In this document: piece by piece, positions 55,666 through 62,695 of the stretch
How positions within the stretch are numbered: position 1 is the stretch's first letter
Layout: every line of letters starts with the position of its first letter
NCBI RefSeq assembly: GCF_016135805.1
Contig: NZ_JADWOX010000006.1
Coordinates: 186,001-250,000, forward strand
Source: Caulobacter hibisci
GTDB taxonomy: Bacteria > Pseudomonadota > Alphaproteobacteria > Caulobacterales > Caulobacteraceae
DNA: 64,000 nt
Direction of reading: 5' to 3'
Position numbers and translations under genes: made by a program
Notes under the pieces: generated by a model
Told to the model about the DNA's origin: nothing
Seen by the model: the letters and a program-made list of their open reading frames with translations, nothing else
Databases searched by the model: none

Positions 55666-56455
55666 CGGTCTATCACACACCCCATCGCGAAATACTCCTT
55701 TTAATCAGGGTCTTGTCGCGAAATTCTCAACCGCCGATCGGCGCCGGATTCACGGTCTATCACCCACCAGAGCCGCGTTGGACGAGTCCCGGGGTGGTTA
55801 ATAGACCGTTAAGGGCTGGCGCAAGTCGCCCGTCTGGGGGGAATTTTCGGGTTCCTGGCCGCTCTGGTGCGCCGACGGCGTTTCACACACCGTGGGGCGG
55901 GCGAGCGTTCGGGGTTTCACACACCCCATCGTCGGGGTTTCACCCACCGCCGGAGCTCCCGAGCCTCGGGGTTTCGCCCACCGGACCGCCGCTGATCCCT
56001 TTGCCTCCCCGCGGCGTCGGGGTTTCACCCACCGACCGCCCCAAGACACGCCCCCGACTGCCGCGAAACCCTTGAAATGCGGGGACTACGAGCAAATTCT
56101 TCGGGGGAACGCCCACCGACGGGGCCCGGACCCTTCGGGGTTTCGCCCACCGGACCCCGGCTGGGGCCAGCCTGTGGACGACAACGGGGGATCACACACG
56201 CTCGTCGCGGGGGAACGCCCACCTTACCTTCGGGGGATCAGACACCGATCCACGGGGTATCACCCACTAGGGGTGTCGCTATCCGACTGAACTTACTAGG
56301 GTTTCAAGAGGTCAGAGGCCCCTTAACTATCCTAACTTCTCCCATAACAATATCTCTAACGGCGCAGCTGAGGCGCCGCCGGGAGAAGCAGGGCCAAAAA
56401 GAGGGCCCTGATCCCCCGGCTCGGGGAAAAGGAGAGGCGCGGGGGAACACCCACC
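55666..56455. repeat. Iteron array, candidate origin of replication (about 15 copies)
   Basis: Consensus CGGGGTTTCACCCACC. Copies start at 55666, 55753, 55793 (inverted), 55876, 55910, 55933, 55967, 56018, 56102, 56136, 56185, 56208, 56231, 56253 and 56440. The first three carry CGGTCTAT instead of CGGGGTTT; others vary mainly at TTTCA (GGAACG, GGATCA). Spacings between neighbours are mostly 22-23, 34, 49-51 and 84 bp, close to whole turns of DNA. The array follows repA directly, as expected for an iteron-controlled origin. Confidence 0.9.
56318..56360. other. AT-rich segment beside the iterons, candidate unwinding element
   Basis: The segment with CCTTAACTATCCTAAC and ATAACAATATCTCTAA has far more A and T than the flanking DNA and lies at the end of the iteron array, the usual place for initial melting. 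I found no good DnaA box; TGTGGACGA near 56171 is a poor match. Confidence 0.5.
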
Positions 56456-56646
56456 GTCTGGACCCCGCGCCGCCATTCGCCGCCCGGGTCCAATCACGTG
56501 ACGCCACCGGTGTTGCCAAGTGGCAACCGCCACCGGCGATCCCGTGACCAACCTGGAGCGCTCGCCCTGGATTTCCTCCGCAGAAGTTCCTCCGAGGGAT
56601 TTCTGCGGAATTGCCGCCGGGGCGGGGCCCTGAGATCGTCGGGGTC

Positions 56647-57165
56647 ATGCAACCTCGCCTCGTCCTGGCCCTGGCCGCTCCCGCTCTCGCCGCCGTGGCC
56701 CTGGGTCCGCCCATCCGCCCGGCGCCACCGCTCCTGCTCAACACCTCGGCCAGCGAGCCGGTGGGGCTCTATCTTCACCAGGACCAGGTCCCTCGCGTCG
56801 GGCGGGTCATCGCCTTTCGGCCGCCGCCGGCCGCCTGGCCTTATGTCGCCGCGGCCATGCCGGCGCGGGCGCGGGGCGGGATCCTCAAGACGATCGGGGC
56901 AGGGGAAGGCGACCGGGTCTGCACGCGCGGCGGGCGGCTGGCCGTCAACGGCCGGGACGTCGCGCCGATCGCGTCGCGCGACAGCCGGGGCCGGTCCCTG
57001 CCGCACTGGGAGGGCTGCCGGGCGCTGGGGGCAGGGGAGTACTTCGTGGTCTCCACCCGCATCCCCAACAGCTTCGACAGCCGCTACTATGGGCCCGTGC
57101 GTCGGCAGGACGTGATCGGGGTCTATCGCGCCCTGGGGGCGCCCCGACGGCCCGCGGCGGCGTGA
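56647..57165 (+). CDS. traF: TraF-like S26 family signal peptidase
   Basis: 172 residues. A short N-terminal membrane helix precedes NTSASEPVGLY with the catalytic Ser, the later Lys in GILKTIGAGEGD, and SFDSRYYGPV, the family end motif. TraF of IncP-type systems matures the pilin by cyclization in the periplasm. The stop overlaps the next gene start (GTGA at 57162-57165). It belongs to the conjugation module. Confidence 0.87.
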   Translation: MQPRLVLALAAPALAAVALGPPIRPAPPLLLNTSASEPVGLYLHQDQVPRVGRVIAFRPPPAAWPYVAAAMPARARGGILKTIGAGEGDRVCTRGGRLAVNGRDVAPIASRDSRGRSLPHWEGCRALGAGEYFVVSTRIPNSFDSRYYGPVRRQDVIGVYRALGAPRRPAAA

Positions 57166-57905
57166 CCTGGTCGCGCGCCCGCCTTGGCCGGTGGACCGGC
57201 CTTGTCCTGCTAGCCTGGGGCGGGACCGCCAGCGCCCAGACGCCTGATCCCATAGCGCGGGTCCCGCCGCCCACCGGGCAGGTCGCCGCTCTGCACGCGG
57301 CCTTGAGCGAGGCCGGCCGCGACGCCCTCACCCGCGTGGCCTACGCCGAGGCGGGCGGGCAGGGCGACAGCGGCTTGGCCGCCGTGGTCTACGCCATCCT
57401 CAACCGGCTGGCTTCGGGCCGCTGGGGCAGCTCGATCGAGGCGGTCGTCAATGCCCGAGGGCAGTTCGAGCCGGTCCTGCGGGCTGGGGGCGACTGGCGA
57501 GCCTTGCCGCCGCCGAGCCTGGCTCAGCGCGCGCGGATCGACACCATCGTCAATCTGGCCCTGGATGGCCGGTTGCCAGACCTGACCGGCGGGGCGCTCT
57601 TTTTCCAGAACCCCCGCATCGTCGCCGCCCGCGCCGCGGCCGGGACTGTGTCGCCGCGCCTGGTCGACTTCGGCGGGAGCCGTCCCAGCGCCGTGATCGG
57701 CGATCATGCCTTCTATGTCGACGTCGCCGGGCGGTTGGACGGTCAGGCCTCGGCTGCGCTTCATGCGCGGTCGGCGGCCGACATCATCGTGCCGGCGGTC
57801 TCTGCGGCGACCGGGGATCCGCCGCCCGCGCGGGCCGCACCGCCGCTGGGCGAGCGAGGCCTTTTCGTGCGCGCCGACGGCGCTATCGCCGAGGACGGCC
57901 CTTAG
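57162..57905 (+). CDS. Exported cell-wall hydrolase (SleB/Hydrolase_2 family)
   Basis: 247 residues, GTG start coupled to traF. Signal peptide (about 1-25, ending ASAQ), then VAYAEAGGQGDSGLAAVVYA, ILNRLASGRWG, the NARGQFEPV stretch and GGALFFQNP, all typical of the SleB-type Hydrolase_2 domain with a catalytic Glu. In a transfer operon such an enzyme would open the peptidoglycan for the conjugation channel. The C-terminal 60 residues are Pro/Ala-rich and have no known domain. Confidence 0.87.
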   Translation: MTWSRARLGRWTGLVLLAWGGTASAQTPDPIARVPPPTGQVAALHAALSEAGRDALTRVAYAEAGGQGDSGLAAVVYAILNRLASGRWGSSIEAVVNARGQFEPVLRAGGDWRALPPPSLAQRARIDTIVNLALDGRLPDLTGGALFFQNPRIVAARAAAGTVSPRLVDFGGSRPSAVIGDHAFYVDVAGRLDGQASAALHARSAADIIVPAVSAATGDPPPARAAPPLGERGLFVRADGAIAEDGP

Positions 57906-58142
57906 GGCATGGGCCAGGCAATCTTGCGGACGGGCCGGGGGACGGGGACCTCCCGATCGCGGGCAACCACCGATGGCGGGTTCGCCGTGGCGCCCGTCGG
58001 TCCGTCGGCCGGCGTGCGGGGCCGGTCGGGCTGACGAGATCCGCCACGCGATCGCGCCGTCGTCGTCTGGCTACGGCGTGGCCCGCCCTACTGAGCCTGG
58101 TGGCGACGTCGCTCACTGGGTGCGGCGGCTTGAGTTTTCACG

Positions 58143-58178
58143 ATGTTCAGCTCGATCTTCTCCTTCGCTCCGCGATGA
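58143..58178 (+). CDS. Possible 11-residue leader peptide coupled to the next gene
   Basis: ATG at 58143 encodes MFSSIFSFAPR and its TGA overlaps the ATG at 58175 (ATGA). The opening ATGTTCAG recurs at the gene at 58794, so it could equally be the relic start of a paralogue cut by a stop. Weak evidence. Confidence 0.3.
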   Translation: MFSSIFSFAPR

Positions 58179-58927
58179 GCGCGCGTCCGGCAACTGCGGT
58201 CGTGCTTGGCGATCACGCCGCCGGACACGTCGATCGCTGGCTCGATCATCACGAAGAACTGCAGCACAGGTCCGATTCCGCTGCGTTCGAAGCCGAGCGC
58301 GCTCGGATGGCGGCGGCGTGGGCGGCGATGTCGGACAAAGACCGCGCGGCGGTGATCGACTGGTGCGACGGTCTCGACGCGGAGGAGCGGCTTGAGGATC
58401 ATCGCTTCTTCGAACAGGGGCTGGCCCTGCGGATGCGAGCCTACGTCGGCGCGGTGCTCGCTCCCGGCGCCCGGCGGTCGGGCCTATCGGCTCCCCGACC
58501 AGCTGGGCGCGGTCGCGTCGGACGCGGCTCTAGCGACCCGTCTGCCGCCTTGGGTCGCTGGGCCTGGCCTTTGGGCCAGGCCGCCGACGGTCGGGGACCG
58601 TCGCTCGGCGCGCCGGCGTGGCCGGCGCAGGGTTTGGCGCGCTCGTCCCATCGTTCCACGGCAGCCGCCCCGTCAACCCGAGGGGCGGGTTCCCCTGCGC
58701 GGCCAACGTCGTCGGCCGCTGCGGTGACTGGGCGGCGCCAGCCGTGGACCGCGACGGCGTCGCGCCAGGCGACCGATCTCATGGAGCGTTCCGATGTTCA
58801 GGTCTCTTCTCCGGTTCTTCGAAGATTTCGATCCCGCCAGCGGTTACAGCTTGGCTTTCGACATCGATCACGTCCGCACGTCGACCGCGGTCGACGCAGG
58901 GGACGCCTTTGGTCCGCCGATCGGTGA
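58175..58927 (+). CDS. Hypothetical plasmid protein, probably frameshifted near 58462
   Basis: The first 95 residues from the ATG at 58175 read as a helical protein (VVLGDHAAGHVDRWLDHHEE, then MAAAWAAMSDKDRAAVIDWC and RAYVGAVLAP). After about 58462 this frame turns into Arg/Ser-rich sequence up to 58927, while the other frame gives a better continuation, GGRAYRLPDQLGAVASDAAL, then ATRLPPWVAGPGLWARPP, ending at 58727. A one-base indel is the simplest explanation. No family recognised. Confidence 0.45.
   Translation: MSARPATAVVLGDHAAGHVDRWLDHHEELQHRSDSAAFEAERARMAAAWAAMSDKDRAAVIDWCDGLDAEERLEDHRFFEQGLALRMRAYVGAVLAPGARRSGLSAPRPAGRGRVGRGSSDPSAALGRWAWPLGQAADGRGPSLGAPAWPAQGLARSSHRSTAAAPSTRGAGSPARPTSSAAAVTGRRQPWTATASRQATDLMERSDVQVSSPVLRRFRSRQRLQLGFRHRSRPHVDRGRRRGRLWSADR
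58650..58793 (+). promoter_or_regulatory. Repeated structured leader, copy 1
   Basis: Related to copies 2 and 3 but more diverged. It contains the hairpin AACCCG-AGGGG-CGGGTT (58675-58691) and a second stem CGGCC...GGCCG just after it, then GCGGTGAC. The long-range TGACCGC pairing of the other copies is not conserved here. It ends at the ribosome-binding site of the 58794 gene. Confidence 0.6.
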
Positions 58928-59138
58928 CTGGATCATCTGGGCCGATCATGGCCTGTCGGCCATCGCCGCGTTTCGTCGTCGCGACGAGGCCCAGGCCTAT
59001 CTTGGGCAACTACGGCGCCAGGCGCGGACAATTGGCGGGCTGCTGGCCCACAATCGTAGTCGGGCGCGCGCGGCCGAAGACGCGCTTCGCCGCCGGCTGG
59101 GTCGCAAGCCGCACCCGCGCGACGACGCCTGGTTCTGA
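58794..59138 (+). CDS. Hypothetical plasmid protein
   Basis: 114 residues with GGAGC seven bases before the ATG. Sequence: FRSLLRFFEDFDPASGYSLA, DIDHVRTSTAVDAGDAFGPP, WIIWADHGLSAIAAFRRR, then a basic helical end. Good coding character and a clean start. I recognise no family. It is one of four small genes between the wall hydrolase and the mobilization genes, each preceded by a related leader. Confidence 0.6.
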   Translation: MFRSLLRFFEDFDPASGYSLAFDIDHVRTSTAVDAGDAFGPPIGDWIIWADHGLSAIAAFRRRDEAQAYLGQLRRQARTIGGLLAHNRSRARAAEDALRRRLGRKPHPRDDAWF

Positions 59139-59190
59139 GCGCCGGTGTGAACCTCTCAGAGAGGGCAGCGGCGGCGTCAGCGGCGTTTCC

Positions 59191-59337
59191 GCATCGTGTC
59201 ACGCCACCCCGGCCGTCAACCCGCCGTGCGGGTTCCCCTACGCGTCCGCCGCGCGGACGCTTCGGTGACCGCCCCGGGGCCCGGCGTGTCCCACAGCGCC
59301 AACGCCGCTCACTGGGAGCGGTCAGCGGAGAGGGAAC
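59191..59337 (+). promoter_or_regulatory. Repeated structured leader, copy 2
   Basis: About 147 bases closely matching 59735-59881. Hairpin A is AACCCG-CCGTG-CGGGTT (59218-59234). Hairpin B is GCGTCC...GGACGC. A long-range stem TGACCGC (59266-59272) with GCGGTCA (59318-59324) closes just before GGAGAGGGAAC and the ATG at 59338. Loop sequences differ between copies while the stems are kept. Confidence 0.7.
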
Positions 59338-59643
59338 ATGGCCAAGGTGCTCAACAAGCGAAACGGCGCGGGCTCGGGCGCGGGCGCGGTCTATTGCGGG
59401 CGCGGGTCCAAGTGGGGCAATCCGTTCAGGATCGGGCCCGATGGCGATCGCGACGCAGTGATCGCCAAGCACGCGCGCTGGCTGGCGGGCCAGCACGGAC
59501 TGCTGCGAGCGCTGGACGAACTGCGGGGCCGAGACCTGGTCTGCTACTGCGCGCCGCAGCGGTGCCATGCCGACTTGCTGCTGACGCTGGCCAATGGCTC
59601 GCGCGCGGTGCGGGTCGCCTGGTGGCGCTGCGTGAGCGGCTAG
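59338..59643 (+). CDS. DUF4326 domain protein
   Basis: 101 residues. VYCGRGSKWGNPFRIGPDGD, then VIAKHARWLAGQHGLLRALD, ELRGRDLVCYCAPQRCHADL is the DUF4326 signature: a GRGSKWGNPF start and a Cys-rich CYCAPQRCH metal-like motif at the end. The family is common on phages and plasmids; its function is unknown, with links to the macro/SLOG type of nucleotide-binding fold only guessed. Its leader is repeated before the neighbouring genes. Confidence 0.9.
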   Translation: MAKVLNKRNGAGSGAGAVYCGRGSKWGNPFRIGPDGDRDAVIAKHARWLAGQHGLLRALDELRGRDLVCYCAPQRCHADLLLTLANGSRAVRVAWWRCVSG

Positions 59644-59734
59644 GCGGCGGCGTCGGGATTCAGGCCGCCCGGCGGCGGGGCGGCCGGCACAGGGCGGTGC
59701 CTCCTGAAACACCGTGGCGCGCACGTCGTCTCCG

Positions 59735-59881
59735 CATCGTGTCACGCCACCCTGGCCGTCAACCCGCTGCGCGGGTTCCCCTCCGCGCCCGCTGCGCGGT
59801 CGCTGCGGTGACCGCCCGGGGCCCGACGTGTCCCGAAGCTCCAACGCCGCTCGCTTGGAGCGGTCAAGCCGGAGAGACGTC
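59735..59881 (+). promoter_or_regulatory. Repeated structured leader, copy 3
   Basis: Close match to copy 2. Hairpin A AACCCG-CTGCG-CGGGTT (59762-59778); long-range stem TGACCGC (59810-59816) with GCGGTCA (59861-59867), ending before GGAGAGACGTC and the ATG at 59882. Confidence 0.7.
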
Positions 59882-60130
59882 ATGTTCCATGCCATCGACA
59901 GCACCGTCGCCTTCACCGCTCTGAATCGCGATCAGCAGGCGGCGATCTGGTCCAGCTTCTTCGAGGCGGTCGATGGCGGTTGCGCGGGCCATCACCCGCT
60001 CTACGAGGTGCTGGCTCCGCTCTATGCGGCGGGCGACTATCCCAGCGAGGCGGCGTTGGCCTGCCTGATCCTCGTCGAAGTGGAGGACCTGGCCCTGGCG
60101 GCGGACCTGGACGCGGAGCCGCCGTTCTAA
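59882..60130 (+). CDS. Hypothetical plasmid protein
   Basis: 82 residues, GGAGAG upstream. It is acidic and helical: FHAIDSTVAFTALNRDQQAA, IWSSFFEAVDGG, HHPLYEVLAPLYAAGDYP, then an acidic end EVEDLALAADLDAEPPF. The charge and size resemble anti-restriction or other DNA-mimic small proteins of plasmids, but I have no motif to confirm this. A clear terminator follows. Confidence 0.6.
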   Translation: MFHAIDSTVAFTALNRDQQAAIWSSFFEAVDGGCAGHHPLYEVLAPLYAAGDYPSEAALACLILVEVEDLALAADLDAEPPF

Positions 60131-60132
60131 GC

Positions 60133-60152
60133 GGGGGCTCGTCCCCCTTTTT
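60133..60152 (+). terminator. Intrinsic terminator closing the small-gene block
   Basis: GGGGG (60133-60137), loop CTCGT, CCCCC (60143-60147), then TTTTT. Starts 2 bp after the stop codon. Confidence 0.9.
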
Positions 60153-60170
60153 GTCCGCGTGGAGCTAGGA

Positions 60171-60701
60171 TCAACCGCGTCGACGCGGCGACGGGGCGGC
60201 GTCCAGGACGGCCTTGGCCAGGGCGTCGAAGTCGGGCAGGGCGGGAACGGGCTCGCCCTTGCTGGGCGTCAACGGCAGGCCGAGCGTCTCGGTGATGGCG
60301 TGGCGATCGCGTGGCCGGGAAATGCGGCGATCGAGGATCTCCATCATCCGGGCCAGCAGCGGGTCGTCGGGATCCGCCTGCGCCTCGGCCAGCAGCGTGG
60401 CGCCCAGGACGATCTTGGCCCGGGTCTCGCGCTTGCGGCCATCCTGGTCGAGCAGGGCCTCCAGCCGCTCGACGCGAGCGCGCCAAACCTCCAGGCGATG
60501 GGCCTCATCGGGGATCTTGTGCAAGGGCGTGACGTGACCCCGGGCCCGGGGCAGGCCGCCGGTCCGAGCGGCCAGGGCGGTGGCGGCGCGATGCTCGCGG
60601 TCGGCCAGTTGCACGGCGAGCGCCTGAAGGCGGCGGCTCCTGGCCTCCGGCGACTCCGGTTTTCGGCGCGTGCGACGGGCGGGCTTGTCGGAGGGATCCA
60701 T
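60171..60701 (-). CDS. Mobilization accessory protein (TraC/TraD/MobC-like)
   Basis: 176 residues from MDPSDKPARRT. It is basic and helical: RRLQALAVQLADREHRAATA, VWRARVERLEALLDQDGRKR, ETRAKIVLGATLLAEAQ, and EILDRRISRPRDRHAI. The RKRETRAKIVLGA pattern resembles the TraD/MobC accessory proteins encoded next to Ti-type and MobQ relaxases. Divergent from the relaxase across a 285-bp gap that should contain oriT. It probably helps relaxosome assembly. Confidence 0.75.
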   Translation of the reverse strand: MDPSDKPARRTRRKPESPEARSRRLQALAVQLADREHRAATALAARTGGLPRARGHVTPLHKIPDEAHRLEVWRARVERLEALLDQDGRKRETRAKIVLGATLLAEAQADPDDPLLARMMEILDRRISRPRDRHAITETLGLPLTPSKGEPVPALPDFDALAKAVLDAAPSPRRRG

Positions 60702-60800
60702 GGGCGGCGACCAGATGTCGGGGCGGTTGGCGGTTGGGCGGGGCGCGTGCGGCTTGATTTCGTCTGGCCGTGAGCGTAACCCTTGGCGTCGTGAAGTGAC

Positions 60801-60831
60801 AATGGCGCAGTTATGCATTGCTGCGCAATGC
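60801..60831 (-). other. Candidate origin of transfer with a MobQ-type nic region
   Basis: On the minus strand the stretch reads an inverted repeat (GCGCAG...CTGCGC, 60805-60826; also GCATTGC-TGC-GCAATGC, 60815-60831) followed by ATAACTGCGCCATT. This resembles the nick regions of RSF1010 (TAAGTGCGCCCT) and Ti plasmids (ATAATTGCGCCCTTGG), both recalled from the literature. It lies between the divergent accessory and relaxase genes, the normal oriT position. Confidence 0.65.
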
Positions 60832-60986
60832 CCGCGGCCGGGAGCGCCCGGCACCCCGTCGACGCGCCCGACCCGGGCGGGTCGGGGCGTCGAGCCAAGG
60901 GGCCAGCCCCTTAGCGATCCCTGTCGCTGCGCGAGGGCAGGTCGGGCCCGTTGGGCCTGACTGGGTTAGAAACGGAGGCGCGGCGC

Positions 60987-62483
60987 GTGGCCCAGTTTCG
61001 GCTGGAGGTTTCGGCGATCAAGCGGGCCGACGGACGCTCGTCCGTCGCCGCCGCGGCCTATCGCTCGGCCACCGCGCTGCGCGACCGGCGCCTGGAGATG
61101 ACCTTCGACTACACCGCCAAGGGCGGGGTGGCCTTCACCGGACTGATGGCGCCGGCGGCCGCGCCCGAAGCGTTCGCCGACCGCGAGCAGTTGTGGAACG
61201 CCGCCGAGGCGGCCGACAGGCGGGCGGACTCCCGCACGGCTCGCGAAATCCTGATCTCGCTGCCGCACGAGCTGTCGGACGACCAGCGTCATGCCTTGGT
61301 GCGGGCGTTCATCGCCGACAGTCTGGTGGGGAGAGGCATGATCGCCGACTACGGGATCCACTATCCCGACGCCCACGGCGACGCGCGAAATCATCACGCC
61401 CACATCCTAATGACCACTCGCCGGGTCGGTGCGGAGGGCTTTGGCCTGAAGGGCCGCGAATGGGACAATCCCGACGCGGTCAAGGCCCTGCGGCTGGAAT
61501 GGGCGCAGGTTCAGAACCTGCATCTGCGCCAGCACCTGGGGCCCGACGCGCCGCAGGTCACCCATCTGAGCCTAGCCGGCCAAGGGCAGGCGCGCGAACC
61601 CACGGTCCATCTGGGGCCGTCGGCCTCAGGCATGGAGCGCCGAGGCGAGGCTTCCGACCGCGGCGACGTCAATCGGGCGATCGAGGCGCGCAACGGCGAG
61701 CGGCGCGAAGCGCCGGCCCGGGTGCGCGCGCTCGAGGACGACTTGGCCCAAGAGGCACCGCGGCAGACCTATCCGATCGACGCGGTGATCCGGGAGTTCG
61801 CGGCGATCGGCAAGGCGATGGCCCAGGAACGCGACGGCTGGGCGCGGGATCTGGCGCGACTGGCTCCCCAGGCCGCGCCGACGGCCCGGCAGATCGCCGC
61901 CGACGTTATGGTCTCGGCGGTCGCCGAACGGCGTGAAGCGCGTCTGGCGCTGGAACGCGTCCAGCGCCGCATCGCCACCGGGCGGGCCAAGCGCGGTCAG
62001 CTGGCGCGTTGGGTCCGCGATCCCGCCCGGATGATCTGGGCCAAGCATGCCGAGCTGAACGCCCTGGCCAGGGCCCGAGTCGCCGATCGCACGGCCCAGG
62101 TCCGGCTATCGGTGCGACGCGACTGGCTGGCCAGCGAGGCGGGGCGGGCCTATGTCGCCGCGCGCCTGGACCCGGCCCGGCAGGCGGCCGAGGCGGCGCG
62201 GCGCGCGGCGCGCACCTTGGAGCGCAAGATCAAGCGCGCCGACAAGCGCATCGACAATGTCGCGCGCACGCGCACCAAGCTGATGGTGGCGCGCGAGCTT
62301 CGCCAGGCGACGATGACCGCGCCCTCGCAGATGGCCCTGGGGGTGAGCCAGGCGGTGCGGGAGGTCGACCGGCGCGTCGTTGACATCATCCAGGGCCATT
62401 CGCCGGTGGCCCAGAAGGCGGCCTTGGACAAGGTGATGGCGTTGGTCCGCGGCCGTCTGCCGGGCTTGGATCTCGATCGCTAG
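60987..62483 (+). CDS. MobA/MobL family relaxase
   Basis: 498 residues, GTG start with GGAGG eight bases upstream. MAQFRLEVSAIKRADGRSSV, then AAAYRSATAL begins the family; the metal motif is in HYPDAHGDARNHHAHILM with His136, His137 and His139. SLPHELSDDQRHALVRAF and GMIADYGIH are also conserved. The N-terminal relaxase (about 1-200) is followed by a long basic helical region. It nicks oriT and leads the strand into the recipient through the coupling protein encoded next. No helicase or primase domain is visible. Confidence 0.93.
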   Translation: MAQFRLEVSAIKRADGRSSVAAAAYRSATALRDRRLEMTFDYTAKGGVAFTGLMAPAAAPEAFADREQLWNAAEAADRRADSRTAREILISLPHELSDDQRHALVRAFIADSLVGRGMIADYGIHYPDAHGDARNHHAHILMTTRRVGAEGFGLKGREWDNPDAVKALRLEWAQVQNLHLRQHLGPDAPQVTHLSLAGQGQAREPTVHLGPSASGMERRGEASDRGDVNRAIEARNGERREAPARVRALEDDLAQEAPRQTYPIDAVIREFAAIGKAMAQERDGWARDLARLAPQAAPTARQIAADVMVSAVAERREARLALERVQRRIATGRAKRGQLARWVRDPARMIWAKHAELNALARARVADRTAQVRLSVRRDWLASEAGRAYVAARLDPARQAAEAARRAARTLERKIKRADKRIDNVARTRTKLMVARELRQATMTAPSQMALGVSQAVREVDRRVVDIIQGHSPVAQKAALDKVMALVRGRLPGLDLDR

Positions 62484-62620
62484 CCCAGGAGGCCTTCGAC
62501 GGACGGTCCGCCGCACACCCGGCAGACGTGGCAGGCCAGATCCTCAAGACCGTTGAGCGGCTCCACGGCCAGCGCCATCCGGTCGGGCGCATTCGCCTGA
62601 GAGGGCGCCGCCGCCCCCAT
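62480..62620 (-). CDS. Possible 46-residue Cys-rich protein
   Basis: ATG at 62620 with GGGGAAG upstream. The end reads EDLACHVCRVCGGPSVEGLL, a CxxCxxC cluster that could bind zinc. High GC at third codon positions supports coding. Its stop overlaps the relaxase stop (convergent, three bases). No family recognised; it may be chance. Confidence 0.35.
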   Translation of the reverse strand: MGAAAPSQANAPDRMALAVEPLNGLEDLACHVCRVCGGPSVEGLLG

Positions 62621-62695
62621 AGAACTTCCCCGGTAATTCTCCCGAATTGTCGCTTCTGACGCGCGTGGGCTCTCCTGTCGCTCCAGGAGCGCCTC

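Noticed and set aside
55666..56455. CRISPR-like repeat array
   Set aside because: Repeat units are only 16 bp, imperfect, unevenly spaced at helical intervals and sit next to repA without cas genes. They are iterons.
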